Of a DNA stretch of 64,000 nt, positions 1 through 13,800 are shown piece by piece; the stretch's first letter is position 1; every line of letters begins with the position of its first letter. The stretch is from the NCBI RefSeq assembly GCF_003473485.1, contig NC_053048.1, positions 51,643,755 through 51,707,754 on the forward strand. The letters are read 5' to 3'. The notes beneath the pieces were generated by a model that was not told the origin of the DNA, searched no databases, and worked only from the letters and a program-made list of their open reading frames with translations. This stretch comes from Medicago truncatula. Taxonomy: Eukaryota > Streptophyta > Magnoliopsida > Fabales > Fabaceae. The translations under genes were made by a program, and so were the position numbers.

Positions 1-365
1 CCACACCAGAAGATGGAGAAGATGAGTTTGCTGATCTTTATTTGGTGAAATGGAGCTTTCTAATGGTTCCTCCAATCACAATTATGATGGTGAACACTAT
101 TGCTATTGCAGTGGGAGTGGCTAGGACTCTTTATAGTCCATTTCCACAATGGAGTAGACTAGTTGGAGGGTTGTTTTTCAGCTTCTGGGTTTTGTGTCAT
201 CTTTATCCATTTGCAAAAGGGCTTCTGGGAAGAAGAGGAAAGGTTCCAACCATTATCTATGTTTGGTCTGGATTACTCTCAATCATTATTTCTATGCTTT
301 GGGTTTATATTAACCCTCCTTCTGGTGCAAGACCACAGGATTATCTGAATTTTCAGTTCCCTTAG
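1..365 (+). CDS. CSLD5: Cellulose synthase-like protein D, C-terminal part (CSLD5-like), 5' end outside window
   Basis: The open frame enters from the left edge (codons in frame from base 3) and stops with TAG at 363-365, giving about 120 C-terminal residues. They contain the acidic stretch before [10 protein letters not shown], then four hydrophobic membrane segments and the family endings [11 protein letters not shown] and LWVYINPP, finishing in FQFP. CSLD proteins are Golgi or plasma-membrane family-2 glycosyltransferases that make beta-1,4-linked wall glucan/mannan in tip-growing or dividing cells. The catalytic domain lies outside the window, so activity cannot be judged. The tail with RPQDY before FQFP resembles CSLD5 more than CSLD2/3 from memory. 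Its GATL neighbour is also a CSLD5 neighbour in Arabidopsis. No intron falls in the visible part. Family certain, member number likely. Confidence 0.9.
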   Translation, partial: TPEDGEDEFADLYLVKWSFLMVPPITIMMVNTIAIAVGVARTLYSPFPQWSRLVGGLFFSFWVLCHLYPFAKGLLGRRGKVPTIIYVWSGLLSIIISMLWVYINPPSGARPQDYLNFQFP

Positions 366-3300
366 TTTGAAGAAGTGAAGTTACTCTACTTCATGTATTT
401 GTCTATGCTGTAATATTTTAGGTATATTTTACTTTCTGTTATCTTGATGGTGTGACACTCTCTCCATATACTACTAGAGAGAGAAAAATAGGAATTTGCA
501 AACTTGGTGCTGTAGTTAGTTATCAGTCAAATTCTTTTGTTAATGTCTCAAATGACTGAGATAATATCACTTCTCCTATTTGTCTAAAAATGCATTCTAG
601 TATTCATATCACTTTTATTTCTGGATTGCCATTATAGTATTTTTTTATCACTTTTCTTTTATTTAATGTCTCATGAGACATAACATATTTAGTTTTCGGT
701 TGGAAAGATCCTAAACTAGTTTGAAGACATGAGAAAGTGAGAAACCAAACCTACCAAAATAATTAGAAAATTATTAATAAAAAAACATTAAACAAAAGAG
801 TTTAATGTCTAACGTCAATATGATTCATTCTCCTCGAAACTACCTTTTATTTATTTATTTTAAGTATTCGTTATAAGATTTGTTTTGTCATACTATTTTT
901 TAGTAAACCAAATATAACTGAGATCCATTCTAACAAATGTTTTTTCATATAAATAAGTTAAGAGTTGAATCTTGAATCAAATAGTTAAATACATTTGTTA
1001 GAGAATCTATTACTTATATTGGTACCCTTGTCCGAATGAGTTGTGCACCGGTAAGTAAAAGTGAAGGTTAATTTGTTGGTCAATTCACCAACAATTGATC
1101 CGATCCGTTCAAGTGATAATGAGTTTGGACTCCTCAATCATGTGGTCAACAATTTAATTTTTTACTTATGTATATTGAAAAAATCCGGGTAAATGAAAAT
1201 AATTCGCCTTGTATTGTATATTTATAGATTCTCTAATAAAGATTAGTTACTACTAAATAACAGTGAAAACTTACTATCAATATCATAGTAACTTAACATA
1301 ATTTGTTGGTCAATTTAACTGTTTCATTATACATAAACCATTTTTATTATTGTATCAATAAATCTCAATAAAATGACTTTTTAATCTAATGGTAATTTTC
1401 TTTTTTTTGGGGTGGTGCTAAGTTAATTTTGTTTACTACAGTGACGAGTGATGACAATTCATTTTATTTCTCAAGAAAGACAGCTCATATACAAGAACAA
1501 GATTCCACCGACAGCATGAGCTTACGAAATTGGCATTTGGATTTGCATTAAATTTCCATTTTGTGCTTATAGTATGCAAATGATTGCGACGTAGTCTGAT
1601 AGGGACACAGACCTATTTGTCATGGACCTTGTTATGTTCTTTTGCCATGGAAATATTGTCCTATCATACCACCCCTGAACCATAAGGAACGAAAATCATG
1701 TTTCATATGTACACTCAAAAGAGATAGCAGCCAATTGATCAAAGATATTAGGCTCAATTCATCCATTTATTTGCCGTTTACAACAAAGCTATGAAAATAT
1801 AATAAATTGTTGATCACCTTATAAAAGGGTACAGGTTCCAATTTCATTCACATGAATCAACTAACTTTGCCTGCTTAAAATTTGGTGCGAAGCAACTCCT
1901 TTTAGTGAAAATTCAATTCAAATATATTTAAACTTTTTTGGTGAGAACATTTTTTTTTTCTCTCTCTCTTTCTATTGGTCAACAACACTACAGAGTGAAA
2001 AAAGAAGAAAGATAGTAAACAAATGATCTGAGTATAAAAGAGATAATTATTCAAAAGTTGTCACAAAATAGTTATATAAATATCCTTTCTCATAATTTAT
2101 AGCAGGTTTTACAACAAATTAATTTTTAGAATGAAAAATGTTGAAGAAATCACTTATTTCAAACATAATTTCAACAAAATTTATTTTATAAAACTATTAT
2201 CTATCGCATGCGATAATTCAAGTTTGGAAGAGCCAAAAGCGACTCTGATGAATTCAATATTTTTGAAGAAGTTTAATGACTTAAAATTGATTTTGTCCTC
2301 AATAAAAAAAAACTCATTTAAATTTCGTCATATACTCTTCTTAAAACTCCTTGAATCTTCCCTCAATGTGTAACCCAGTGGAATGAATTCGTAAAAGGAA
2401 TGTTATATAAAAAGGTTAAGGGTTCAATCTCACTAACAAATTAACGACTAATATTTGTATATTAAAAAAACTAATTTAATAAATACAAAAAAAAAAAAAA
2501 AATCCAGTGCGGTTAGCTGTCCTTGAAAATTGGTTTGCTTTCAACCTCATATAATGTCATCTTTAACGTCTATATATCCATCTTTTAGATCCGTCCAAAA
2601 CATATAGAGACATTAAATCAAAAAGCTTGTATTCTTTTTCTTTTTATAAGAAGAAAAGAACTTGTATTTATTTAATAATGATATTACAATAACGGTATAA
2701 AAGATGACCATATCAAAATAAAATATTTATTCACTTTTCCACGTCCAAACCCGTTAATATTAGTTTGTAAATATTATCCTAAACCCAACATTGCATATCA
2801 TTCCATTATTTAAATATCGATTATATAACAACAGCTAGCAATGCTTAAAACCAAGGACACTCTAATGCATGCTTTTGAATATAGTATTCGTTCAACTTGG
2901 GTTGCATAGTTAGTATGTGTATGTTTAATTATACGGCGACGAGAGTGAAATGATTTGCATTTGATGTTTAAATACATTTATGTAAATACGAGTTGAATTA
3001 TAAATTTGTGTGTAAAAATCAATTTTTTAATTAAAAAAACTATAAAGTATAACTTCAAGAAGAATCGATTCTTGAAGCAAAATCAATTTTACTAAAAAAC
3101 AATCAAACATTTCATAATCATAAATATATACCTCCGAAATCAATTTTGGTACACTTACATGTAGAAATAACCACACACTTAATCTCTGCTTGTATTCGTT
3201 GTAACTTGATTTTAAATTCAGAATTTCTAAGTTGATAAGTTGGTTATACATAATTTCGTTGCAAATTATTAACGAAGTTGAAGATTGTTCTTGACCTTGC

Positions 3301-5461
3301 ATAAGGATGAAACATCTCTACTCTAAATTTTACTAAATTTTATCTTTAAAAAAAAATAAAAATTGAAAGGTCAACTTCCTACCATCGCATGTATTTTGCA
3401 CGATTGCTACTTCTTTACTGTTTTCTCTAATAATTATAATTATACAACACATATTTTTTTTAAATAAATAAAAAAATACATCTATATATATTTGAGGAAA
3501 TTATATATGTATATTTAAGTCGAGTTTGATAACACAAGTTTATGACCTAAATAGAAGTATTAAAATGTTAGAATGTTGTTTAACGTGTTTGAAAAGAAAA
3601 AAAAGTACATGTATATTTAAAATATGGAATATTCAATAAGTAGAACCATGTGTTGACACCAAGGGTAAAGAGAATTGACCCGAAAACCCTGGTTAGAAAT
3701 GAGAAAGAGAAACACTTCACATGATTTTTTATTAGAGAGGAAAATAAAGCAATGGGGAGAAATTAATTTAAAATTATCTAACAATATTTTAAGGGGGTGG
3801 GGTGGGACGCAAAATCCTTCGAGATCACTTAGAATTTTAGAAATACCCCCATTCTCCCCTCATGAATCAAAAATTGAGATCATTTGACCTCCCATTCACT
3901 GTATTTAAATCCCTTGCACCGAGGACTCTCATCTCATTTGGATGTAGAAGTGAGTCTCACTCGTGCATGTTATTCATTAGCACCTAATAAGCATCGAATT
4001 CATCCATCTAGCAAGTCTATTTTTTTTTTACTAAATATAACCCCATTAATATTTCAATAATATTAATTCATTTTAACAAAGTGATCCCTAAAAATACAGA
4101 GAAGATCTTTCATAATCACATTTTAAATAGACTACAATTTTTTATCCCGTCATTTAGAACATTTTGAGCCGGTCCTTGTGAATTAACTCAATTGGTATGA
4201 ACAATACATAATATATGTAAGGTTCAGATTCAAATCCGACCACCACAAAAAAAAAAAAAAAAAAATCTTGAGCCGAGGTATCGGTTTCTTTAAACAATGG
4301 AACCATAGCGTAACATTTTTCTTTTGTTGCACGAGAACTACATGATAGTGTGAGTTGCATGCATATATTTGTGCAAGGTATCGTTCCATAACATCATTAA
4401 TATGTTTGGATTGAATAACGTTAACATGGTGAAACCAACAGGTTCGTTATTTGCTCTTGGTTGGAAATGTTTTTAAGCGCCTATTTAAGTTGTGCTAGCT
4501 ACTAAATTGGTAAACGAGTGACTAACATGAATGGTCTTAAGCCACATGTTAAATGATTCTAGTTTATCTTGAAAGTAGTAAAATGAAAGAATCCAACAGT
4601 GTCAGAATTTATGAAAAGGACATAATAGTGTGGGGTCAAAAACGTAGAAGCATAAATAATCTGACGGTGGAAGAGAAAATAGAACAGAACAAAGCATTGC
4701 CAGCTAATATGCAAGCGGAGCAAAGGACAAATTGACAGTGACGTACGGACAAAGAAAATTGAATTGAATAGCATAACATAGCATATACTAATACAAAGAA
4801 AAATACAATGTTATAAGCTCAAAAACGCTCCGTTCCGCCACTGCTACCAAACCTAGCATCTCTGCCAACACAATCCATAGCTTAGCTTCACTCGTTAGAT
4901 TATTTGTTTTCATGTATAAATATGCCGACTAAATTAGATACTTCATGTGAATCATGTCTTCAAATATATATATATATATATCAAAAACTTATTGCAGACG
5001 TGGACAGCTAAGCTATCCACCATGCATCATTTAATAACATACGTGTCTTCCACTTCCACCTTATTATCAATGTTTAGCTGCTTTAACATCTGTTTCTGTT
5101 CCTTCCTTGTCCTCTTTGGCAAGTAGCAATAACATGCCACTTCCCAACACACACAAATTCAACAGATAAAACATAAAAATCTCAGAACTTCTCTACCGCA
5201 CGCACCGATAGGGCATCAAATTTAATGGGTTAGTAATTAAATGCGCTAACTTTTCTTCAAATTACGGATAAGCTTAACCGAATTCAAGGTTTCAAACTTC
5301 AAACATAATATGAACAAAAACTGAAAATCAATGACTAAATATCACTATCTGGTTAATAATCTCATAAGTGGAACAAAAAAATTAACCAAAATAATCAAAT
5401 CAAGAGTACAGTCACAGAGTAGAGACATTTAACAGAAAAAAAAAATGAATCAATCAACTAG
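366..5461. other. Gene-free AT-rich spacer between CSLD and GATL
   Basis: About 5 kb without a credible gene. The short open frames here (e.g. 2131-2373, 3675-3887, 4553-4735) have no recognisable domain and sit in AT-rich sequence. Visible items are one tRNA-derived SINE near 4.2 kb, long poly-A/T runs and a short AT microsatellite near 4966-4980. The 3' UTR of the CSLD gene must start at 366, but no clear polyadenylation site could be fixed. Confidence 0.6.
4172..4267 (+). mobile_element. tRNA-derived SINE with 8-bp target duplication
   Basis: A tRNA-like head has a box-A-like AACTCAATTGGT and box-B-like GATTCAAATCC, and ends in a run of about 20 A after CCACCAC. The sequence TTGAGCCG occurs at 4164-4171 and again at 4268-4275, directly flanking the unit, as expected for target-primed insertion. 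It is not a functional tRNA because no cloverleaf and no anticodon arm can be built. Confidence 0.75.
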
Positions 5462-6544
5462 CTATAATGATTCATATCTGCGTCTATGTCCATACAAATC
5501 AAAGGGTTCCCAAAGTGCATCAAGAGGACAAGGTTTTGATTCATCAAGTCTCCTCCATGGTTTTCCACTACCAGACCAATGCAACAAACTAACAGGACCA
5601 GGATGCAAATCTCTACAACTACCTTTCACATTATCACCACCTAAACCATGTTGATTCCACCTATGCTCAATTGCCGCCACGTGTCCTGCAAAAACCAACA
5701 GAAACGGTGGTAGTGACCCAAGCTCGTAGATCCTTTCTACCTTCTGAATTTCCATCCACCGTTCAATCCTCTCCGTGTACCCTTTCTTCCTCCACTTCAC
5801 TAGATCCATCACCATCACCCCAGTGTTGAAGTAACAAGCTTTTCTCTTCTCAAACGTCGTAGAAAACACCGGGTCGGACCAAAACGCCGCCGTAAAATAC
5901 TTGGTGAAATTAGCATGACAATATTGCGGTGCTCCGATTGTATTCAACCCTAAATCAGTATTCCACAGCTTCGCAATATCGTCTTGTAAAACAAGATCTG
6001 AATCCAAGTAAATCACTCTTTTCACACAACTTTCTAACAGATCCGCTAGATAATTTCTAGCGTAATTCAAAGGCTGTTCAAGCGCTTGTCTCACAGAAGT
6101 TGAAATCAAATTCTTAACAATATTCCGATCGAAATAATACACCTTGAATCTCAACTGCGGAAAAGTTGTTCGAACCAATGTTTCCAGATCCGTATCTGTA
6201 ACAAGAAAGTGAAAAAAAACATTCTCTGGACAAGAAGCGTGATAAAGAATGGAATGCACCGCAGCGATTGAACCACGAAGATACTCGACATCGAGTGTAA
6301 TAGCTACATGAACCAAACTTGGATGACATGCACCGATTTCCCTTGAAATCGGTTCGCATTGATCGGCATTACGAAAAAACGGAGATGTGTGAAAGTAGAA
6401 ACGGTAATCATGGTGAGGAATATGATGAATGATAGAAGATCTTATGGCTAAAGCTGGGTAATGAGATGAATGGAGGGAGGGGGAGATGATGATTACGGTC
6501 ATAACGGCAGAGAAAAACCGTGAAAATTTGATAATCGACGACAT
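5462..6544 (-). CDS. GATL: Galacturonosyltransferase-like protein (GT8 family, GATL)
   Basis: A single intronless frame of 360 aa, the usual GATL size and structure. GATLs are Golgi-linked family-8 glycosyltransferases that act in pectin and xylan wall synthesis. The N-terminus carries a hydrophobic stretch (about residues 9-22) that can serve as signal anchor. The GT8 core follows: [13 protein letters not shown] (about 80-92), the metal-binding DSD at 181-183 in [22 protein letters not shown] further on, and the family signature HWSGSGKPW at 322-330. The start is the first ATG of the frame and precedes the signal anchor. The protein ends shortly after the conserved LWEPFDLY, so it looks complete. 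Neighbouring CSLD5 fits the Arabidopsis CSLD5-GATL5 pair (from memory). Exact paralogue (GATL5/7 type) is inferred from position only. Confidence 0.95.
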   Translation of the reverse strand: MSSIIKFSRFFSAVMTVIIISPSLHSSHYPALAIRSSIIHHIPHHDYRFYFHTSPFFRNADQCEPISREIGACHPSLVHVAITLDVEYLRGSIAAVHSILYHASCPENVFFHFLVTDTDLETLVRTTFPQLRFKVYYFDRNIVKNLISTSVRQALEQPLNYARNYLADLLESCVKRVIYLDSDLVLQDDIAKLWNTDLGLNTIGAPQYCHANFTKYFTAAFWSDPVFSTTFEKRKACYFNTGVMVMDLVKWRKKGYTERIERWMEIQKVERIYELGSLPPFLLVFAGHVAAIEHRWNQHGLGGDNVKGSCRDLHPGPVSLLHWSGSGKPWRRLDESKPCPLDALWEPFDLYGHRRRYESL

Positions 6545-9500
6545 TGTTTGTGTTCTAGGGTTTGATTGAAATTTTTGTTTTTGTACAAAACCCCCCTCCT
6601 ACTCCAGAAGTATATGTAATGGGTGAAGATTTGTATATATGGAAAGAAATGAATGGGAATTAATAGGAATGAGAAAATTTCTAGGGTTTCCTTTTTGTGA
6701 ATTGGGGGAAGAAGAATACTATAAAAAATAAAAAATAAAAAGGAATTGGTTCTTTTCTCTTGTTGTCTTGGTTGGTATGAGTGTCAGTGAGAGTAAGGAT
6801 GCCGTGAGAAGGGAGAAGAATCCATGAGCATGATAGATAGGTGCTAAAGTACGCACCTTGTTTATTGGTAGAGATTAGTAATAATAATCTTGTTGTTTTG
6901 ATTCTGAATCTTTTGTTACCATATTTTGGACATTCAAATTGAATTGAAATTCAATATGTGGTGGAGAAATTAAATTGAATAGGATTTAGGAAACGAGATG
7001 AGATGAGATGTGGGACGGAGTGGTGCAGAAAGACAGCTTTTCCTTTCCAGCTTTGCAATTGCCTTTTCCACCACTGATCAAGTATCGAAAATCAAATATT
7101 ATTCAACACTTATTAATCAATTATTATTTTGCTAATTAATTAATTGTAATTATCGCCATTTACAAACATCATATGTACAGGTGTTCTTTATAAACAAAAC
7201 ACCCTAAACTCTGGTGTATATCTCTTTTTTCGATTCGGATGAATTAGGAAGGAGTACAGAACCTCTTTATTTCACAATTAATGTGTGTGTATATATTTTA
7301 TTTAATTTTTAAATCGGATATCTTCACGCACAAAATAAAGAAGACAAATCTCTAGACTCTTGTCTATTTTTGGTCAAAAACAATAGATAAAAGACAAAAA
7401 AAAGGAGTAAGAATATAACGTGGATTAGAGAGGGTTGTTTAAATATTATCATAAAGAAAGAGGGCTAAAGCCCAAAATTACAATGGTTCAAAATGATATA
7501 ATTGAAATTATGACAAAAATTCTACCCAAAATCACCTATTTCTTTTATATTTTATAAGGGTATATTTCTATGATTATAAAAAAAATTATACTATGTGCGA
7601 GACTCATGTGCATGACAAATGTTTTGTCTAAAGATGTAAAAAAGGATAATTGTGTTAAACATTTCAGAACGCAAAGGATTAAAATGAAAAAAATAAAAAG
7701 ATAAAGGAGTGAATCATTATTTGAAATTAAATTAAAAGACCACAAATGTAATTTTGCCTAAATCATATGTGATAAATTAGTATTATTTATATTATCTGTG
7801 GTGGTGCAAATAACAATATGGCTAAGTGGGTTGGTGATTATTTTGGGCTTCGGTTGTCACTGGTTTCAGATATACGTTTCCCCTCTTTGCTATTGATCGC
7901 ACCTAAGATTTTCTAAAAAATCACAATGGGATTTCCCCTTGTACCTTGCTTCTCACACACATGCTTTGTTCTTAAAAGGAATATGATTTGATTTGTTTCC
8001 TTTTTATAAATCTTTCTTTTTATACTCCCATTTACACAATTTTTAGACCAAAACATTTGTATTTTATTCCATCCAAGTATTAATTCTCAATTTTCAAGCA
8101 ATATATTTTCCTACTTTTTCGTAAATAAATTCATGAACAGTCACATGTGCATAAGCAATATATTCTTCCTTAAAAAAATTGTGTGACCTTAAGGCTTTGT
8201 TTGCGAGTTTGAAGGGGAAGAGATGAGAGGGTAATGGAAAAAATGAAGGAGCAAGTGGAAGAAATAGAGAACATTGGGAGAGAATGGCTCTAGGGGGTTA
8301 AGTTTTCTTCTTGATAATTTTTTTTGCTCATTTGAGAGAATTAGAACGTTGTATTGGAGGAGGGCTTTTGAGGGTTTTAGAGAGTGTTCATATGAATTCT
8401 TCAAATTTAATATATGTTGTTATAAATATATGAATCATAAACATTAGTTTATGTCCTTCAAAAAAAAAAATAAGCATTAGTTTATCATTTTCTAAAAAAA
8501 TACTCTTTTAAAAAAATGTGAAAGATTTTTCTATTCTCCTCCATATTTTCATCCCCAAAACCCCCTCTCCCCCCTCCCCTCCCTTCCAAACTCCCAAACA
8601 AAACCTAAAGGTAAGGTTTTCCACCAATTTTCTCATCTACTATTTTTGTCTCTGATTTGTCTCTAATTCTAGTGTTTTTCCAATCAATTTTTTTAATCTT
8701 CCTCTTTAGTTAGTTTTTCAAGGGACTCAAAGAACCTTGTTCTAATAAGTAAAAGGCCTAGTGTATAGGTTTTAAAAAAGAAAACACGATGCATGGTGTG
8801 TGTGGATAAAGTTTAATTTTTGCTACGTTTGATTGCCAATACGTGATTTTAAGTAGTCATGAATAAGGTTTGGATTTATATTCTTTCTTTCAGAAAAATG
8901 AATAATGTTTTGATTTTTATATTGATATATGATTTTCTTGGTGTTTGTAATGAATGGTTTGATCGTTAGTTATTGGCATAGGAATATATGACTTTGGATG
9001 ATCTTAGCATGTTTTGAGTGAAAATGTCATGAATGAATGATGTAAAGCATTGAAAATAATGTAAGATAATATCTTAGTAGGTTGTGTGAGATGTTTTTGA
9101 AATTAAGGTTAAACAATATTTCTTCTAGTCATTTGTACGAATTTTGATTTAGCCCTGTAAAAAAAAAATTAGATGTCATTTGCCATAAAAAAAATAGATC
9201 CCCTTGTCACACAAAAATTCTATTGGAGAATAATAAGATCTTTGCGATTTAATAAATTTCTGAAGATTCACAAGGATAAATTATTTAATCAGCCCTAATT
9301 AAAAACATGACAGATATTCTTGAAATTTCATGTGTTGACTCATTCGTACTATATTTAGCAATTCTCATTATCATATGCAAAACTTTCAATCTGGATCATC
9401 TTTATTTTTTTCCTCTCATTTCTCCCACATCTACATTACATGGAAGAGATAGACACCACAATTTTGATAAACTTTAAACACAAGCGAAATTGAATAAACA

Positions 9501-10267
9501 ATTGCTTGTGTCTATCTCTATTTTAATTTGGAAAGAAAAAAACAGAAAAATGAGAGGTTCTTGGCTTGATGAGAGAGTAACTACTGAAAATTGTACAAAC
9601 TAACATATGAGATTTTTAGTAAAAGAACAAAACTAACATGAGATTTGGATCAATACGTAACGTTGGGAAATACGTAGACTCTAACCACCCCAAACTTCGA
9701 GTAATTGACTCGTTATCATTTTCTTAATCCATCTACTAGCATTTTTCCTTACGTGCTCGGTTCTCAAGATTTATGTATCTGAGTTTATAATTTATTTATC
9801 ATTTCGTCTATCTATCAAAATAAAATAAAATTGTGGTCCTCTATTTGCGTATCAGCCTCATAACATCTGAGAAAAAAAAAATGCATTTCCGCTTACAACT
9901 TGATAATAATATTAGAAGAAAATTCTTTCAATTTTTTTTTTTAGAAGAGATTGTACCCATAAAAATATTAGAAGAATAATTATCATATATATATATATAT
10001 ATAGTATTTTAAAATTATTATGTTGAGGCCTTCCGGAAGAGAAAAAAATAAATAAACAGGATGATAAGATCTAAACGTGAGGAAAAGTAAAATTGCATTT
10101 ACCAAAGAGATTATGCTATAAACAAAGCATATCTATATCTATAAATTATGATGGCACTCATGACTGTGAATTGATGCACTAGTTAATTGTATTACAAGCA
10201 AAATTAAACAAGAAGTCATTAAAATGATGAAGAAAATGGAAGGGAAAAGGGAATAAACAAACTTTTT
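6545..10267. other. Spacer upstream of GATL and downstream of the 145-aa gene
   Basis: About 3.7 kb. The first few hundred bases must hold the GATL promoter and 5' UTR, but no distinctive element was recognised. The rest is AT-rich, holds one Harbinger-like MITE (8193-8605) and an AT microsatellite near 9980-10003. Open frames such as 7545-7745 and 8189-8404 are low-complexity or lie inside the MITE. Confidence 0.5.
8193..8605. mobile_element. PIF/Harbinger-like MITE, 413 bp, TAA target duplication
   Basis: The ends are inverted repeats: left GGCTTTGTTTGCGAGTTTGA and, read on the other strand, right GGTTTTGTTTGGGAGTTTGG. TAA flanks both sides (8190-8192 and 8606-8608), as for Harbinger-type insertion. 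A GGGGAAG/CCCCTCCC-rich subterminal part is shared with the element at 54.3 kb. It has no coding capacity. Confidence 0.7.
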
Positions 10268-10705
10268 TCAAGCTGTTTTTGAGCCCAATTTTGATGGTAA
10301 ATTATCGAGTGGAACCAAATGTCCCTGAGCCACAACCAACGAGTTATACATATGAACAAGCATTTTATTATCGTACTCCTTAGGTTGTGGAGCCCTCCCA
10401 AATCCACCAGTGGGGTCATTGAAGCTAGTCAAATTCATTACCTTCGAGTTAGCCAAACCAAGCATCATCCTCACATAGGAGTCTCTCATCCACACCATCC
10501 ATTTCTTAGGAGAAGAAATTGTTGGAAATTTTATCTTAGGAGAAATTTTGATCCTCCATTTCTTCTTTGTTCCGGTGGTTGCTCCTCCTCCAAGTTTCAC
10601 CGTGTTCGTCTTTCGACCTGACTTGTTTATTCTTTGATATGATCCCTTTCTTCTCTTCCAGTACTTTTTCAAACTCCTTTGCATGCTGGTTGTGATGCAT
10701 TCCAT
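10268..10705 (-). CDS. Small basic plant protein of unknown function
   Basis: 145 aa from ATG at 10705-10703. The frame stays open a further nine codons upstream, but without another ATG. Nearly the whole frame is basic in its first half (KKYWKRRKG, KSGRK). A conserved-looking block follows: KIKFPTISSPKKWMVWMRDSYVRMMLGLANS (about residues 71-101), then FGRAPQPKEYDNKMLVHMYNSLV. The SPKKWMVWMRD.YV.MML pattern recalls uncharacterised single-exon plant proteins I cannot name. No signal peptide, membrane segment or catalytic motif is visible. A TATA-like box lies about 145 bp upstream, which argues that the gene is intronless despite an acceptor-like TTTCAG just before the ATG. Function unknown. 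Confidence 0.7.
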   Translation of the reverse strand: MECITTSMQRSLKKYWKRRKGSYQRINKSGRKTNTVKLGGGATTGTKKKWRIKISPKIKFPTISSPKKWMVWMRDSYVRMMLGLANSKVMNLTSFNDPTGGFGRAPQPKEYDNKMLVHMYNSLVVAQGHLVPLDNLPSKLGSKTA

Positions 10706-10848
10706 GATGGTGTCCTTTCTTTGCTGAAACACGGAAATTAAATGAATGGGAAGGTAACAATATGTAACAGAAGGGAGGTAGAGTAGAGTTGGTACGAAAG
10801 TAATGAGGGAGGCAAGTCAGTTTGGTATGTGTGTGCATATGTGTCAAT

Positions 10849-10861
10849 ATATATATTTATA
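10849..10861 (-). promoter_or_regulatory. TATA box of the 145-aa gene
   Basis: Read on the minus strand the sequence is TATAAATATATAT, followed by a pyrimidine-rich leader up to the ATG at 10705. Spacing would give a 5' UTR of roughly 110-120 bases. Confidence 0.45.
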
Positions 10862-13800
10862 CATTGAAAACCTAATTTTTTTTTTTTACATTATCAACAA
10901 ATCAAAGCCAATGAGGGTTAACTGTTATGTATAGTGAAAGATGTGAGATTTCTATGTTTATTTTTCAATCGGACACTCCTTAAACAGGATTTACGTCCAA
11001 CTAAATATGATTAAATTCAAAGATATTTTTTTTTAATGATCGGACATGTATGTTGATGAATTAAGGGTGTAAAGAATTTTTATTTTTTTATTTTTTTGGG
11101 TCAAGAGTGTAAAGAATATTTATATTGATGGTATATATAAATTGTTAAAATATAAGTATATTTTATGGTCTTATAAATGATGTGTTATACCTTTCAAAAA
11201 AAAAAATTATGTGTTATAAAAAAATATCGTTTGAAACAAGAAACATGAACTTTTATAAATAACAGTGATTAAAAAAATTGAGTAAAATCAGAATATTGGC
11301 AAAAAAAACAAATTTTTTTAGAGGGATCAAAACAACTTTTTTGAGGTGAACAAAAATTTGATATAATTTGATAGACCAAAATCATATTTGACCCTTGTAC
11401 CAAAAAAAATCATATTTAACACTAATTAAATTTAATAATATTATTTTACTAAAAACCAGTTGTATTTAAGTGTTGGACGGTATCTGTATTGCTGTAATTC
11501 TGTATTATTTTGTTGGTAGATAAAAAGTCGTGTGATACTTTTAATTGATCCCACGAATGTCACTTTCCATAACGAACGATGTAGGATCGATTGAAGCAGT
11601 ATCCCATTGGGTTAGTATATTTCCCTTTCCGGGTTACTAATACCATAAATCCATCACCCAATTGATAACAATACATCTATTCATAGTATCAGTTTGTGTG
11701 AAAATGTTAGCATTTAACAAGAACATGTTAGTTAGGCTAGATATTGCCAGGAAAAAAATTAGTTAGGCTAGGTGTTGTGATCCGAACATCATGGTATTAA
11801 TAATGAAGATAGAGTATCTCAAAGTGATTGTAAAATGATGGAAAAAATATTGCTCCGTTGAAGGAGCTTTTTTACCAGAATTTATAGAGATGATGATACC
11901 TAATGGTGGGAGTATACCTCTAAATAATCTGATATTCAAGTTAGTATATGATTAAAGTAAATGAAATGTTTACATCAGTTCATGTGTATGCGCCAAACAA
12001 TGATGATTCAATAATTTATATCATTGTCTATTTGATTCTTCATAGATAAAAATATTCAATAGTTTTGGTCTAGGTACAATATTCATTTTTAATAACAACA
12101 AAAATTATTCAATACATTGTAACAAAATAATTAAGTTAATGGAGACATCAATGCAATGAGCATAGACATTTCTATGTCTTGAGGGATGCAATTTGCATCT
12201 CAAAGAGACATTGTAAAACGACCATCTGTGTCATCGTTAATTTGTACATATAGTGTTAACTCATAAGTAAGAGTTTAACATTGTATTCTCAAGCGACAGA
12301 GTTGAAATACCACAAATGGTTGTCGTTAAATGTCTAGTAATGTCATTTTGATTAATAAAAAAGTATATTCCATTCCTCAATTTCATTTAATTTTTAAAAA
12401 TAAAAGGCATAGCCGTGGGTTATGATCCTCTCCATTTATGTGTTTCTCCATTTCTTCAATTTGAGATAAAGACACATAAAATCTTGAAAAATGTAAAATA
12501 TAATTAATGATGGAGGGAGACCCACTTAGTGGTCGGATCCACCATCTATTTTTTGTGTCTATCTCTCTCCAACTTGCAAAACTCCATTTATTTTGTCAAA
12601 TGGAGAGGATCTTCACCCCATAACCGTAGAGGTGTTCACAAGTTGGATTGAACGATTTTGATCAAACTTGTTATCCAACCTAATCAAACTTAATTGGTTT
12701 GCTCTAAGCAAGAAACTTTGTATTTTTTTTTCATCAATGATTGTGACATAATATTTTAACGAGTTGTTTTGGGTTGAATCAACAACCCTGACATAATTTC
12801 TTTTTTATAAAATTAACAAAAAATATATAACATTTGAATTTTACCCTTTTAAATTGTTACACTTTTTTTAATCTAAATTATTAACATTTGAATTTACTAA
12901 AAATACTTGAACATATTGTTAAAAAAATGTAACAATTTTTTCAACGGATTGAATTTGTGGGTCTACACGAATTTGAAATCATAAACTACTAACTCGAAAC
13001 CATTTTGAGTTTAAATGAATTAATTGATTTTGGTCAAACTCAAACTTGAGCGGATTCAAATGATCGTCCGAACATTAAAACCCAACGTAACTATTATACA
13101 AAGAATGGAACATATTTCATTCATCTCTGTATCCAAGCACTCATTTGATTTTATTTTTGTTCCTAATTGTAAATTCATTTTCAAATACTAAATGCATTTA
13201 TTATTATTTTTCTTAAACGTACCCTTAACTAATACTATTGTCTTGAAATATGAAAAATCAAATTTAATACACATACAAACTAAAGACAATTTGATCCAAT
13301 ATTAACATACAAAATAGACACATTGATTACATTAACAACTTTTCTGAGGAAGTATGACATTAACTTGGGAAGGGGTGGCTTCAAATCGATTTTGAAAGAT
13401 AATAAAAACAGAACAGTTGTGGTCTCTATGGTCATTAATGAAGTCTGCAAGGGAGTTTGCGTCCTCCATCTTTCGGTTGGTTGTTGAGGAGGTGGAAAAA
13501 GATAACGGAAACAAGTCAAACAACACTATTTATCTCTTTTTTTAAGTGTAAACTCATAAATTTTTTGTTCAAAAATAATAATAAAAAATTAGCTTATACG
13601 TACATTAAAAAAAAATTCCGAACAAATGTTAAGTGTTCTAGTTTAGAACTCAAAAATAGATGTATGAACTTTGGGATGTTGATGTTTTGTAGTAATTTAC
13701 GTCTCCCGCGTCAACGGAGACGTAAATTAGTTTGATGCTTAAGTTAAATAATACAGTGTTATTTAAACATCTATTTTCATGACAACTTTTGAGACAACTA

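Noticed and set aside
6114-6359. 81-aa minus-strand frame inside the GATL gene
   Set aside because: Out-of-frame shadow of the GATL coding sequence.
10536-10847. 103-aa minus-strand frame overlapping the 145-aa gene
   Set aside because: It runs from the TATA region through the leader into another frame of the real gene; composition is worse and no domain is seen.
13280-13526. Minus-strand frames of 64 and 79 aa near 13.4 kb
   Set aside because: They overlap in different frames and match nothing known; the ATG-started 45-codon version is too short to support without transcripts.
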